A stretch of 64,000 bases of DNA from Antedon mediterranea (GCF_964355755.1 NC_092673.1:7195001-7259000); one strand, 5' to 3'; shown: positions 23,630 to 35,070, counted from the first letter of the stretch. Program-made: numbers and translations. Notes: generated by a model from the letters alone, not told the origin.

Positions 23630-26428
23630 AGACAATTTACTTTCTAACAAAAATGGACAAAAGAATTTGGTCGCAGTTAGCTGACGCCACAGGACGACAC
23701 TTATGGGTGGGTAGGATTGGAAAGGAGTGCGTTCTTTTCGCAGCTTATCGCCGTAAAGCTATAGATTGGAAGTCAAGTGGATCAGTATTTAGAGGGCTAA
23801 GTGATGGGCTTAGCAAGATTTAGGCTAAGAAGTCGGCTAGCCTTGAACAATAAGAGAATAATCTCTGTGATATATAGTACTATGTTGGTGCTTGCCAAAT
23901 TTGAAAGGAAAGTGCAGATGAAGAAACGAAGTCGTTAAATTTATGTTGCAACACGTAAACCGTGTGGTGTGTATGCGTTTTAATGTACTGTACAAGGGTA
24001 AACTAAGTAATCGCCAGTAAACATCAAACAAAAAACACTGTACTAATTTACATAAAGTTAGCCGATTACATTAAAAACCACGTTGATGAATTCCATAATT
24101 CGTCTATAGTGGGCTAAATTTCACCCTACCCTGTACCCTGTATCTTGGACTAGCAGTGAGGCAATACGTTACATCCCGACTAGTTTTGAGAGCATGATCA
24201 TAGTATATTGCCCATGTCAGTATGAAGAGAATATTTACATTCTCAAAACCAAAGATACGAACCAAAGTTTAATTAACATTGTGTTCGTTGTAAAACAGTT
24301 TAAAAACATAAGAAGGTTTAAAAATTGTGCATGCATTGTGTGTGAATAGCTTCAGTTATCTTGTCTGTTTATTACTCTGATTGTCTCTTCTTCAAATCTG
24401 GGGTCAGTATATGCGTTATTAATATAACTGTTGTTAAGGGTCTGGTCGCACTATACCATGGAAATAAATCTACGTATTGCCCATGCGCATACCGATAACC
24501 AGAACGATAAAACTTGTATTAAATGAATAGAAAATTGTGAAATGACCTATCTATAGCTTATTTTATCGTTATCCGTATTTAGGTTGTAATACATATCGAT
24601 CTGTAGATTTATCAATTACGGCCAGTATCAATAATAACGTTGATATATTTAAAACAGTATCATCTTAGATAGATACATCAAATATGCTTTTAAGAAACCA
24701 TTTACTGTATTTGATTGTATCAATTTTAGATTAATGTCGCGTTACTCTATTACACGAAAAGTCAATCTGTTTCCGATTTAAAATCCAATATTATCGATTG
24801 CCATCCTTGATAAAATTGGATAAAACGTTCAACAATATATTTCAGAAGTAGTCTCTTCAATGTGGATTCCCCTGATAAGTGATTTTCAATAAGTTTCTAC
24901 TGTATTTCAATTAAGAATATTGATTTGATTTAATAGTGATAATACCAAGGATCTAACCGCGTGTTTACACGTACAAACACTAATAAATTGAAGTTATATT
25001 GGATTTTGAATTGGTGTGTTAAACAACCGAGTAAAATGGGTTATTAATCATTTATTTTAACATGTTCCAGTTACGATACTGTGCAATAAATAAACCATCA
25101 TATTAGTTATATTTCACGATTAGTGATTAGTGTATTCCTTATTACACAATAGTGTAAAATAAGCTATACATTATTTATCGTCCTACTTAAATTCGTATTA
25201 AAGGGTAATTAACAGGGTATATCCGTTGTTTTAAATGGCTGAATAGATTTGGAAAATAATTGGTTCCGTATATTATATATATACGACTTAATTTTAATTA
25301 AAAATGTTAAATTACTCCAAGTTGTTTAACTTTTCATAGAACAAAGGTGAACGTTCACCTTCTAGATAACTCTAACCCGGTTTCTTTTGACAATAGGGCT
25401 ATTCTAATTGTGTAACCTTTATTCATAAATTCTTTTTATTAATTTTACTATAACAATTTTTATATTGATCATGTTGGTTACAGCTGACTAGCATTACTCA
25501 ATGTCAGTAAGGTGTTTGTATTCTACCGTTACAGAGACAGTTGACTGATTTTGGTTCAAACCATAGTGATATAGATTTGTATCGTTATAAGGGTTAGTAT
25601 TAGATAACGAGTCACTGTGTATATAGATATGGTTTTACTAAAGCCGATATAAAAATAAATTTAAGTTTAGCGTCTCCTGCCAACCTGGCTGTAAGCGTCA
25701 AAAACTTGTACAATTATGTGAATATTCACCGCACTGTTTAATAAAAAATACGTAAACTATAAAAGGTATTTTGTTGGTTTAGTTGTCTAATGTACTGTAA
25801 AGTAATACAATCATCCTCAAGCTTAACTGGAAAGTTAGGCCCTCCGCGACCGGGAGCTAACCGACCGGGATCCCGAGGCCTTGCTCTTTTCGAATAGTAT
25901 ACCGAGTTCGTTAACGTATTATGTACACTCGACCAACGGATTTACGTCGCATCCGAAGGCAATGCGGGTAAAGCATCTTGTCTAAAGGATACAATAAATA
26001 TGGCACGAATCCATGACAGCCACATGCTAGTCCCTCAATGTGATAGACCTATTACAGAATTTATCAATGATACTCGACAAATTATCAGTACCGAGAGATT
26101 GTATAAATACAAAAACGACGATGACGGTTCGAATCCAATCGTCGCTCTCTTTTCAACTGGGGCTGGACTACTACGTGTATATTACGCACGTTAGTCCCGT
26201 GTCCAACATGGTTCTTAACTGTGCTTGTTAAAGAACGCAGTGCATTCTTTGAAAAGAGTAGGACCGCCGTCTGCCAATTCTTCACCAGACTCCACTGCAG
26301 TATACTGGTAACATGTAAATCCATCTCATCTGGATACTGGTGGATAAACGCAGGAAAATATATATAATCTTCAGTTTATTTCTCTGTTAAGAACTTCACG
26401 AGTTTAATTTCTGCACTGTAAATACTAT
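23630..26428. other. NR5A 3' UTR and intergenic sequence
   Basis: No further exon is seen. Candidate poly(A) signals AATAAA lie at 24473 and 25085, and I cannot choose between them. A GC-rich patch with repeated CGACCGGGA words (25840-25880) sits in otherwise AT-rich DNA. Open frames near 26000-26324 have no recognisable domain. Confidence 0.4.
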
Positions 26429-26620
26429 ATGGGTTCCCGTTTACGCGGGAAGCACCGGTATAGTGTCCCCGATGGAAGGGATTCTGCTGTAATTTTATTT
26501 TCAAATGTGTCTTTCTTTTTCATATTTATATGGTGTTTTATTAATTTTGTAATATCACGAACTTGTGCAAAAACAATCAATGTTGATTGAACGAGTTGTG
26601 CTGTACACATCAGTATCGTG
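26429..26620. repeat. Dispersed repeat, copy 1 (unclassified)
   Basis: Shares ordered blocks with 34480-34680: ACGCGGGAAGCACCGGTAT, GGGATTCTGC(T/C)GTAATTTT, ATTTATATGGTGTT, TTTGTAATATCACGAACTTG and TTGATTGAACGAGTTGT. Neither copy is coding and no termini are obvious. It is probably a short retroposon or a decayed DNA element. Confidence 0.6.
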
Positions 26621-27303
26621 TGAATAAATAAATTTTATACTGTATAGCCTATATAGGCCTAGTGTCAATTTCCATAGAAAGCAATTGAGTTTTGTGCCAA
26701 TCAAAATGTTTGCAGTGTCGCTAAAGGCTCTTTAAATTTAACTCAACTAAAGAATCCATTCTAATCTAGATAAATAAACTTGTTATCAAAATGTTAAAAG
26801 CGTGAAATAAAGCTGACCGTATTCGCGCGAAGCGATGTGCAAATAAACAAAATGAGAATTTGAACCGCCGCCCAATTGAAAGGTGATACGTTGGTGGCGT
26901 TTGTTTTTCTGCAGCCTTATTTCTGTTCACGTAACTATTTTGTTATCCTCACCTTCTTCCTCCAGTCCTTGGATGCTCCTCCTTTTGGCATTATGTTGCA
27001 TGTTAGTCTAGTCCTGTGACGTGTCTTGTCCCTCTTCATTTTATTGAAAGCTTTTTCTTTTTTCTTGTCATATTGTCTCACGTACATTTTCGAGTCCAAT
27101 TGGACTTAATACGGGGTAAATATCGCACTTAGGCCTATATTGTGTATGATGAGTGTATAACTTTACTCATCTCATCTGCTGGTACGTAAACTACCGATAG
27201 TTAAAAGTTCATTACTAGAGCTCAAAAGAGAATTCGGCTACCTTACTGCATAGAGGCAAAGTGGGCTACGTGTATACGTTTTCCCATCTGTTGCGCATGA
27301 TAT

Positions 27304-27983
27304 ACTGGGCCTATAGTCATTAATAACGTTATTGATAAGATCAATCATTGTATACATTTAGCTGATACAGTACAAGCTATACTGTATTTGTAACTTTTAT
27401 AAACATTTGTTTGTGTTGACTTCCACTCAAAACGTGACTTATAATGCTATTCGTCATTCAAGTAAACGCCCACTAAAATCCTCTATCACCGTCTTGGATG
27501 AAATAAATTCCCGATTTATTCCACGTTTCCACGTATTATGATTATATAATGATAATGATTATGATAATGTGCTGCTCTCACAGCATTTATTTGGTCCAAT
27601 AAAAAATATCGGAAATTCGTTTTTTGTACACTATTTAAAGAAAGAATGTTTATATGTATATTTTAGAATTTTTAGTAGGTAACAATAAAAAATAGTTGAT
27701 TACATTTACTCAGTAAATCTTTCTTCTTTAGCTATCTCTTTTCCTGAAAAATATCTATGCTGCCCTCTATAAATTGATATCCAAATTAGAGGGCGTGACT
27801 TACTAATAGATTTTGCGGGATTTTTCTTCGCTGTTGGTTGATTCAAGGCAAGTTTATTTGACAAATTTAATGTTAGACCAATTGAAATCATCTTTCTGAA
27901 GGGTTCCTTAAATTATGATTAAAGGCGTACACATTTGAGGGAATGTGTAGGCCCCCAGATCTACGTTGAAGGGATATCAATTA
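27304..27983. repeat. Tandem segmental duplication, copy 1
   Basis: Collinear with 28023-29196. Shared blocks include AGTCATTAATAACGTTATTG, ACTTCCACTCAAAACGTGAC, ATAAATTCCCGATTTATTCC, GAAAAATATCTATGCTGCCC and GTTGAAGGGATATCAATTA. This copy lacks the two insertions in copy 2 but has about 115 extra bases near 27540-27655. Confidence 0.85.
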
Positions 27984-28164
27984 CAGTATTAAAAATACTG
28001 TATTTCACAAATGTAATGTTCTACTGGGCCTAAAGTCATTAATAACGTTATTGATGTATACATTTTAGCTGATATAAGCTATACTTTATTTGTAACTTTT
28101 ATGACTTCCACTCAAAACGTGACTTATAATGCTATTCGTCATTCAAGTAAACACCCACTTAAAC

Positions 28165-28310
28165 CCTTTATCAATCAATCAATCAATCGTTCGATTTATA
28201 TAGCGCCATTCCAACATTCATTGCTCATGGCGCTGTGAGAAAAAAATTTAGAAAAGGTGAGTTTTGAGTAGTGACTTAAAGTGACTAAATAATGATGTGT
28301 GTTTAATGTT
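28165..28310 (-). mobile_element. Retroposon 3' tail with GGCGCTATATAAAT motif
   Basis: Begins with (ATCA)n and contains TTTATATAGCGCCATTCC and CATGGCGCTG. Read on the minus strand it ends GGCGCTATATAAATCGAACG followed by (ATTG)n, a common 3' end of short non-LTR retroposons. It is absent from the paralogous site in copy 1 of the duplication, which confirms an insertion. Confidence 0.6.
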
Positions 28311-28609
28311 TATCACCGTCTTGGAGGAAATAAATTCCCGATTTATTCCACGTTTCAACTTATTATGTATATTTTAGAGTTTTTAGTAGCTAACAAATAA
28401 AAATAGTTGATATCAATTACATTTACTTTCTTTTTTAGCTATCTCTTTTGCTGAAAAATATCTATGCTGCCCTCTATACATTGATATCCAAATTAGTGGG
28501 CGTGACTTGCTGGATTTTGTTTCGCTGTTGGTTGATGCAAGGCAAGTTTATTTCACAAATTTAATGTTACACCAATTATAATCATCTTTCTGAAGGGTTC
28601 CTTAAATTA

Positions 28610-29129
28610 AAGATGTATTGTCCCTTTGTCAAATACCAAAAAAAAAAAATCGAAAAAAAGTTGGTCATTTTGAAGTATCATAATAGTTATTAATTTTCAC
28701 AAAAAATGAGTCGAAAAAAATATCATTTAACTGAAATACAGACGTTTTTTGGTTCAAAAAATAACTTTGACTTCCAGTCAAAGTTTTCTATCAAACATAT
28801 CTCATAATGCAACGCGCTTATTTGGCTACTCTGTATGCATAATCATAAAACTTCCTCGCGATCTGTGTGAAAACACCTTCTTATCCGTGACGAGTTGTAA
28901 ACAATCCTAATTAGCATCATGCATAATGTATACTTATGGTTTGAAATATTTGTTTACTTTCGCTCAGGACGATTATCCAGACGAAATGTAATCAAATTAA
29001 TTTTGCTGTTAATTACGTAAAATTTTCGACTTTAGGTGAATAACTTAATAATATTACTTTGATATGGCCAATTTAAATTTAGAATATTTTGACCTTCATT
29101 TTTTTGTGTTTCAAGGGACAATACATCTT
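28610..29129. mobile_element. 520 bp MITE with TA-flanked inverted ends (family C)
   Basis: Inverted termini AAGATGTATTGTCCCTT and AAGGGACAATACATCTT, bounded by TA on both sides. The empty site is preserved at about 27911 in copy 1 of the duplication. TA target duplication and lack of coding capacity suggest a Tc1/mariner-type MITE, although TTAA insertion cannot be excluded in this A/T context. Confidence 0.75.
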
Positions 29130-29337
29130 TAATTAAGGTGTACACATATGACGGAATGTGTAGGCCCCTAGGTCTACGTTGAAGGGATATCAATTATTAA
29201 TAATATTTATTATTTTTATTTATTAATTAGAGGGTTTCAATAATTGAGAAATTAATTTGTGGTTTTAAGGATTTTTAATTCAAGTTGTCTTTAACTGATT
29301 GAAGAGATTTAATTTCTTTAATGGAGGTTAGATTTTA

Positions 29338-29655
29338 AAGATGTATTGTCCAAACATGAGGATATTTTGAATAATGGGCCATTTTAACGTTTTAAAAGTT
29401 ATTTACTTTCGTTAAAAAAACAACAATAATAATAAACGGGTAAATTTGACAAAACGCCCATAGTCTGCCAGTGGAATTATGGTTGTCTATTTTTTAATTT
29501 AAATTATAGGCCTTTTTTTTCAAGTATTGTGCTGGTAAATAATGTTTCGATCTAATTTTTGGTCAAATTGAATAAATATATTATGTGAAAGAAAATTGAC
29601 TTGAGTAATTATGTTTTTTAACAAATATATATTTCCAAGGGGACAATAGTATCGT
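29338..29655. mobile_element. MITE family C, diverged shorter copy
   Basis: Starts AAGATGTATTGTCC after TA and ends with GGGGACAATAGTATCGT before TA, a mutated form of the family C right end. It is non-coding, about 318 bp, with T-rich and A-rich interior blocks. It lies 200 bp from the first copy. Confidence 0.5.
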
Positions 29656-29679
29656 TAATAACATGACCCTTTATTGATC

Positions 29680-29950
29680 TTTAACTGAAAGGGAAGTATT
29701 TAATCAGAGAGGTCTTTAGTAGGAGGAGGCTGTTTAAGTAAATTAGTCTTAAACTGAAGGGAAACGTATTTAATCAGAGAGGTCTTTACTTGGAAGGGCT
29801 TTTGAGTATTCTCTTCAACTGAAAGGGGCCGTAGACCTATTTAATCTGACCAGATTGGTCTTTAGGGGCAGAGTAAAATTGGTCTTTTAACTGAAAAGTA
29901 TACCGTATTTAATCAGAAAGGCCTTTATCGAAGGAGTTTTAATAATTTTG
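29680..29950. repeat. Degenerate tandem repeat, ~75-85 bp unit
   Basis: About four diverged units containing CTTTAACTGAAAGGG, GTATTTAATCAGAGAGGTCT and a purine-rich spacer. Unit lengths vary. No coding potential. Confidence 0.6.
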
Positions 29951-30083
29951 GTAATTATAGGGTTTTTAAGTAAGTATGGTCTTTAATTAGAGGTTAATTT
30001 ATTTTGAATATTGAAGTAAAGCTGGCTTTCTTTTGCATGGTCTTTATCTGGAGCATGCAACACTAACTTTATCATGATTAAAG

Positions 30084-30114
30084 CATAGAGATATTATAGT
30101 ATAATATCTCTATG
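30084..30114. repeat. Perfect 31 bp hairpin
   Basis: CATAGAGATATTATA and its exact complement are separated by one base, giving a 15 bp perfect stem. It is flanked by GATTAAAG on the right and ATTAAAG on the left, as if inserted into or duplicating ATTAAAG. Confidence 0.8.
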
Positions 30115-30439
30115 ATTAAAGGTAGCCATTATTTCTGAAAGACGTGTATTCACTGTGTAATTGACGATATTGTATTAAGTATTGAAATCATGCACCATCT
30201 GGCTTTAAGTAGAGCTAGTAGAGTATTTGTCTAAAACACTTGTTATTGTTGTTTATAAAGACTTGCTGCACCATACATCTGTTGCACATAATGCTTATTA
30301 AAGATACACACTGTCTAAGCAGGTTTATTTCCTATTCATCTAAGTGCATTTTCTTTAATCGAATTTAGAATGCTTGTAAAATAATAAATTGTGATTCGGC
30401 TGTTCGATTGTCCCATGGTCTTAGGGGCGTAGCAGACGA

Positions 30440-30722
30440 GATACAGTAGTACTCATCATGATACGACACTCACGCACACGCCATATCTCCCAGCGGTGCC
30501 TATCTCCTCTCCAGGCGGTTTTTTTTGCTGGATGGCCGTCGTTGGCTCCTGAACCGACGCCCTTGTGGGTGTCCAAACACCCTCCACACCATGCTCCTAA
30601 AGGAGTTGATGTGGGTACCGGTTTGGTCGCCGGTGTGTGATAGTGACTGTGTGTTGACTAGTAGGCCTACACCTGGTAATTACGGTTCCACTGTCTTTAC
30701 TCTTAACCGCTCGGCCACGCAC
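30440..30722 (-). mobile_element. tRNA-derived SINE-like element (head at 30722)
   Basis: Reading the minus strand from 30722: GTGGCCGAGCGGTTAAGAG is a good RNA polymerase III A box of the tRNA-Leu/Ser type, followed by AGTGGAACCGTAATTAC, the same head as the element at 33.6 kb but with a 5 bp insertion. The body is different: GC-rich, with a CTCCTTTAGGAG hairpin and GGTTCAGGAGCC. The borders are approximate. Confidence 0.45.
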
Positions 30723-31019
30723 TTTTGTGATTTCAGTACTAAAATCCGATCGGGAAATACATATTTTTATAATCGATATTTATTGGAGAATTCTCGGCTG
30801 TAATTTTTCCAATGATCAGAGTTAAAACAAATTTTTTTCTCAAACAAATTCAAAATGCCGCCTCATAATCATAATTGAATATGTATTGGTGTTTTCTACA
30901 AGTTATTTAACGAATAGAACTTTTGGCTGTGATGGCATTCCATACCTGGCGGCCAAAACGACCGATGGTTAGGTTGCTGTTTCTATTCAATAGTCTAAAA
31001 GGTGCAAATTTTTTTTTAA

Positions 31020-31650
31020 ATTATAAATAAATTACTTACCTTTAATCCAATGAAAAATTAAACAATCTGTAAAATTGTTCAGGCCCTACTAGGCCTTCTG
31101 TCAGGCCTAGGCTACCATCTTTGTGAACATGTGAAAAGTTTGAAAACGCTCGCTGACGGTCCACATCCGTCAAACTTTAACCGTGTAAAAATGTACTAGT
31201 TAGTAGGCTAGGTAGGCTAGACGGTAGACTTACCCACCGCCTAGCTAGCCTAGATCGGGGCCTAGCTAAAAGCCCATGCTGGCTAGCAAACTCGCATCGC
31301 ACCTTTTATTTTTAATATTATAAATAAATGTATCTTCAATCCAATGAAAAGTAAACATTCCGTAAAGATTCTTCAGGCCTATAACTAGGACTTCTGTTAT
31401 TAGTGTAGGCCTAGGCTACCATACCTTGCGAACACGTGAAAAGTTTGGAAATGCTCGCTTCCGGTTCGCATACAGCTGCAAACTTTGACCGTCAGAATAA
31501 AGTTTAATAATGTGGAAATGCTCGCTTCCGGCGGTCCGCATGCATAACTTTGACCGTCAGAATAAAGTTTAATAATGTGGAAATGCTCGCTTCCGGTCCG
31601 CAAACAGCAAACTTTGACCGTCAGAATAAAGTTTAATAATGTATTAAAGT
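31020..31650. repeat. Local duplications with ~65 bp repeated unit
   Basis: A roughly 300 bp segment (AATAAAT...CAATCCAATGAAAA..., GGCCTAGGCTACCAT, GTGAAAAGTTTG) occurs at about 31020-31200 and again at 31315-31500. From 31434 a ~65 bp unit (GGAAATGCTCGCTTCCGG, CAAACTTTGACCGTCAGAAT, AAAGTTTAATAATGT) is repeated three times. The minus-strand open frame at 31400-31663 is a by-product of this repetition. Confidence 0.75.
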
Positions 31651-31832
31651 TTAAAATAATCATTAATATAAAAATATGCTTAGTTTGTTTTAAAATGTAT
31701 ACAACTTTACGACATTGATTCTAAGTTAATTAAAACAATAACAAATAATAATATCAAGAATTAACAACTTTCTATCGACCACTTGTTGCCGATGGTTGTT
31801 CGGAGAGGCCGACGCGACTAGCGCGCGCCTTA

Positions 31833-32100
31833 AGCCTGGTTTCCATAAAATCGCTACACGACAGAGCGTAGCGATTCTGTGGAAACGCTAGAATTTATCG
31901 GGGATCTAGTACGCGAGCGCTAAATATTCTTTGGTACGCGTATACGATTCATCGCCGACAAAATCGGCAAAGTTGAACATGGTTGAACTTTGCCGATTTG
32001 ACTGCGATGAATCGGGGAGCCTTCCCGATTTCGTCGGCGACATCCACGCGTGTAGCGATTTTGATGGAAACGCTGTAGCGATTGTAATGGAAACCAGGCT
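31833..32100. mobile_element. 268 bp Harbinger-like MITE with perfect TIRs
   Basis: Termini AGCCTGGTTTCCAT and ATGGAAACCAGGCT are exact complements, flanked by TTA at 31830-31832 and 32101-32103. The interior holds a second large hairpin around GATTCATCGCCGAC / GACTGCGATGAATC, centred near 31980. The small open frame 31931-32152 overruns the right end and is not a gene. The intact termini and target duplication point to a recent insertion. Confidence 0.85.
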
Positions 32101-32103
32101 TTA

Positions 32104-33330
32104 CGATGAAACCCCTTTCTTCTCTGTCTACATTAGGGCTATTGATATTTAGTCAGCAGGCCAAATCCCTACAATATTTATTAGGAATTATAAGACTGTT
32201 AAAAAATAAGGCGTCTCAAATAAATAAAAATACGTACATTTGTTTGTAAAATTTTGTAAAACGGGGATCGAAGTTTGAAATAGCTAAAAAGATGAATGAA
32301 ATAATTTCCGCAGGCAAAACAGAAATTATCTGTTTTTTAACCAATTATTAATAAAAATAATTAAAGTGCGCATGATCAGTCATTATTGAACAACAACTGC
32401 CCAAATTGTCAAATGTTAAAAAATTATTGTTATTATTATCCGATAATTATTGGTTAATTTTTGACTGCAGAAACACAACTAAAATGTTCGAATATAAGAT
32501 CTAGCCTACTTCACTAGGCCTGTGTCATGCTCATCATTCATTTACACAATTATATATAGTATTGATTAAAACAAATAATATAGATTATAAAACCATATAG
32601 CATGGGCATGTATAGGCTACACAAAAAAATGTACTAGGACCATGTCTCATGGTCCGTGAGAATAATGATCCACCATTCACCACTGCAACAGACCACTAAA
32701 ACATGTTACCTTTGGCATGTTGCAATACACGTGCGCGGAACAAAACTTGTATGACGAGATGATTTAATTCACAATAGAATAAAAGAATATTAAATTTTAC
32801 GCTTGTAGTAGGTTTTTGTAAGCAAAGAATGGGGACGTATGTACGGAATAATACAACTTCCTTATAAATACAGCAACTTCTATGGTGAGAAGTTTCTCAT
32901 GGGAACTCGCTGAAATTAACATGAGAAGAATTATGTTAGAAGATAATGATACCGTAAGTCGGAGTAATTACTGTGGGAATAAATTAACAATAATTAAACT
33001 GAACGCCTGTGTTGTGTTTCTCCCAACCTCTGTTATTGACACTATACATAGCTGCGTGAAAATCTGTTTCTAATCCGCTATTTAAGTTAGGTCTTTGTAG
33101 TCATCATCATTGTTTAAGTTGATTCGTATTGTTTCTTATAGGAAAGAAGGCTGTTTTGTGACCGTTTAACCTACCTCTCGCATACAAGAGAATCGCAGGT
33201 CAATTCTCCGAGAGTCTAATTTCGAGATTTGCTCCTTCAATGCAGTACTGGTTTTCCCTTGGAATAATTTACCAACCATTGCCAATTTCCAAATATCACC
33301 TCTTCGAACCAACGTTTTTCCAAAGTTTCT
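32104..33330. other. Non-coding stretch
   Basis: AT-rich DNA with no recognisable exon. The open frames at 32882-33073 (+) and 33166-33348 (-) lack known domains. Confidence 0.45.
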
Positions 33331-33399
33331 AAATGTGTCGATTATCATTTCAGTTTGAACATATTCAAAAGGCCAGTTTTTTATTGATTGAAATTTTAC

Positions 33400-33695
33400 T
33401 GGGTAACCTCTTCAGTCAAAGACTGGTCTCCCAGAGGGCCCAGTTGGTGATCAGTGGCTGTCATGTAATAATACACCGGGGTAACCCCCTACTCGTCTCG
33501 AAAGATGTACTAGGTTCTTTAAAGTGCACACGAGCTAGATGTGTACACTGGACCTACGGTTTATAGTCCTTATCCGAGAAGACTCGTTCTACCACCAGAA
33601 CCATGGAGTGAGTGAGCCTCGAACCCATGCCGATGTTATGGGTACGTAATTACGGTTCCACTGTCTTAACCGCTCGGCCACTCACTCACTCACTT
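33400..33695 (-). mobile_element. tRNA-derived SINE with A and B boxes
   Basis: On the minus strand the 5' head reads GAGTGAGTGGCCGAGCGG, then TTAAGACAGTGGAACC. The A box is at 33681-33665 and the B box GGTTCGAGGCT at 33625-33615, at tRNA spacing. GAGTGAG near the start pairs with CTCACTC after the T arm, so an acceptor stem is still visible. The A box resembles tRNA-Leu/Ser. The anticodon arm is degenerate, so this is not a functional tRNA. A SINE body of over 200 bp follows (TGGTTCTGGTGGTAGAACG..., GTGTACAC, GTGTGCAC). The 3' border is uncertain. Confidence 0.7.
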
Positions 33696-33904
33696 ATTAC
33701 TGTGTTACTGACCGGTTACTGGTCTAAAACGACATTCTAGATTATATTACGAAAATGGCCACAGTTTACCTCTTTTTAAAATAAAATTAAATCCCATTAT
33801 ATTCGTTTTTTATCATAATTTAAAATTGTATTGTCATTTAACTATTATTATAAGCTAAGCCATGTGGTCACATCATTTCGATTTTGCATTATGGAATACA
33901 TTTT

Positions 33905-34025
33905 CGTTGTTTTTCGTTTGTTATGTCCATAATATCCTCACGGGACAGGGCTGCCTTCTAGTTTGTGACCCAACAGTATTATTTCTATTATTTTGTATTA
34001 ATCAATTTATTTATCAAATAAATGT
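33905..34025 (+). mobile_element. Probable LINE 3' tail
   Basis: CACGGGACAGGGCTGCCTT followed by a T-rich stretch and an A-rich end (CAAATAAATGTATA). This resembles 3' UTRs of CR1/L2-like retrotransposons. No coding part is attached. Confidence 0.35.
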
Positions 34026-34069
34026 ATACAATTTTGAATGAATCGCGTGATTTTCTCGTAGAAGCAAAA

Positions 34070-34440
34070 TCATCACAATCGAAAAGAGTTCAAACTATCC
34101 AAAACAGAACAGCTTGAATCGTAATGTATCTACATACAATGATATAAATTATAATCTAAGGCACAGTGATACACATCTATTCATCCCGAAGTCAAAACCG
34201 ATTTTAAAAAACGAAGTCTCTATTCATCCCGAAGCCAAAAACCGATTTTAAAAAACGAAGTCTGTCTTATCGTGGAGAAATCTATATGGAATAGTTAGTC
34301 TCAATGTTGATACCCTTCCAACTTCAGTTAAGTTGTTTAAAACGTATCTAAAAAATAATGGTATGGTATCTACGATGGTGTACATCCAACTTTTAAAATG
34401 GCTAAATACTATGTAAAATGTGTGTTTTATCAATATTATT
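34070..34440 (+). pseudogene. Decayed LINE reverse transcriptase C-terminus
   Basis: Broken frames read VQTIQNRTA (compare the LQxIQNRAAR motif of CR1/Jockey-like LINE ORF2 ends), then KTDFKKRSLSYRGE and a frameshifted WNS-like segment. This is the usual SxxYRGxxLWNSL signature near the end of the reverse transcriptase protein. A ~42 bp segment (TCTATTCATCCCGAAG...) is tandemly duplicated at 34176 and 34219. Several stops and frameshifts show it is dead. Confidence 0.55.
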
Positions 34441-34479
34441 TTAAGGTAAATGAAAACAAACAGATTTATGTACTAGAAT

Positions 34480-34680
34480 CCCCATAAATTACGCGGGAAG
34501 TACCGGTATGGTGTACCCTAAATAGAGGTGTCAGATGAAGGGGATTCTGCCGTAATTTTTGTTTCTCTTCAATTTTTTCTATCGTTTTTGTCGTATTTAT
34601 ATGGTGTTGTTTTTTTTTGTTTTTGTAATATCACGAACTTGATATATTGATTGAACGAGTTGTACTGCAAATCAGTATAT
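34480..34680. repeat. Dispersed repeat, copy 2 (unclassified)
   Basis: Collinear with 26429-26620: TTACGCGGGAAGTACCGGTA, GGGATTCTGCCGTAATTTTT, GTAATATCACGAACTTG, TTGATTGAACGAGTTGTACT. No termini or coding sequence are seen. Confidence 0.6.
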
Positions 34681-34859
34681 AGCCTACACAAGCTGGGCGT
34701 GTCCAGAGGCTGGTCAACTTGCACCGCCCACTCCCATCTTAAACAAAGTTTCATTCTTCATTGTTCCTTTTGGCTCTAATACAATACAATATTCTTTGTT
34801 TTCTTCAACTATAAATAATAAAAAATGCATATTAATATTCTACTATGGAAGGCAACCTC

Positions 34860-35070
34860 TTGAATTTTAGTCCGCTTTACCTGTGTCTGTAAATAGGCTG
34901 GCCCGCCACAAGATTTCTATCTTCTTGGGCACTGCCTACTTCCTCTTATTGATTAATGTATACTTTTTTGTCATCAATTGCCTTGTTATAAATGTTACTA
35001 GAATTTATTATGTTTACCTCATTTTCTTGAAGGAAGAAATAAATGTTAAGTTGAATTGAATTGAATTGAA
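34860..35070 (+). mobile_element. Probable LINE 3' UTR with (TTGAA)n tail
   Basis: A T-rich 3' UTR-like sequence containing GGGCACTGCCTACTTCC and ending GAAATAAATGTTAAGTTGAA followed by TTGAATTGAATTGAAA. A second (GTTGAATTGAATTGAA) tail occurs at 35648. The pentamer tail suggests a non-LTR element with a microsatellite-like 3' end. Confidence 0.45.

Larger units (their letters stand above)
28023..29196. repeat. Tandem segmental duplication, copy 2 (with two insertions)
   Basis: The second copy of the 27304-27983 segment, expanded by a retroposon tail (about 28165-28310) and by a 520 bp MITE (28610-29129). Both insertions came after the duplication, since copy 1 shows the empty sites. Confidence 0.85.

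Noticed and set aside
31931-32152. Plus-strand frame of 73 codons
   Set aside because: It lies almost wholly inside the MITE at 31833-32100 and runs out through its right end.
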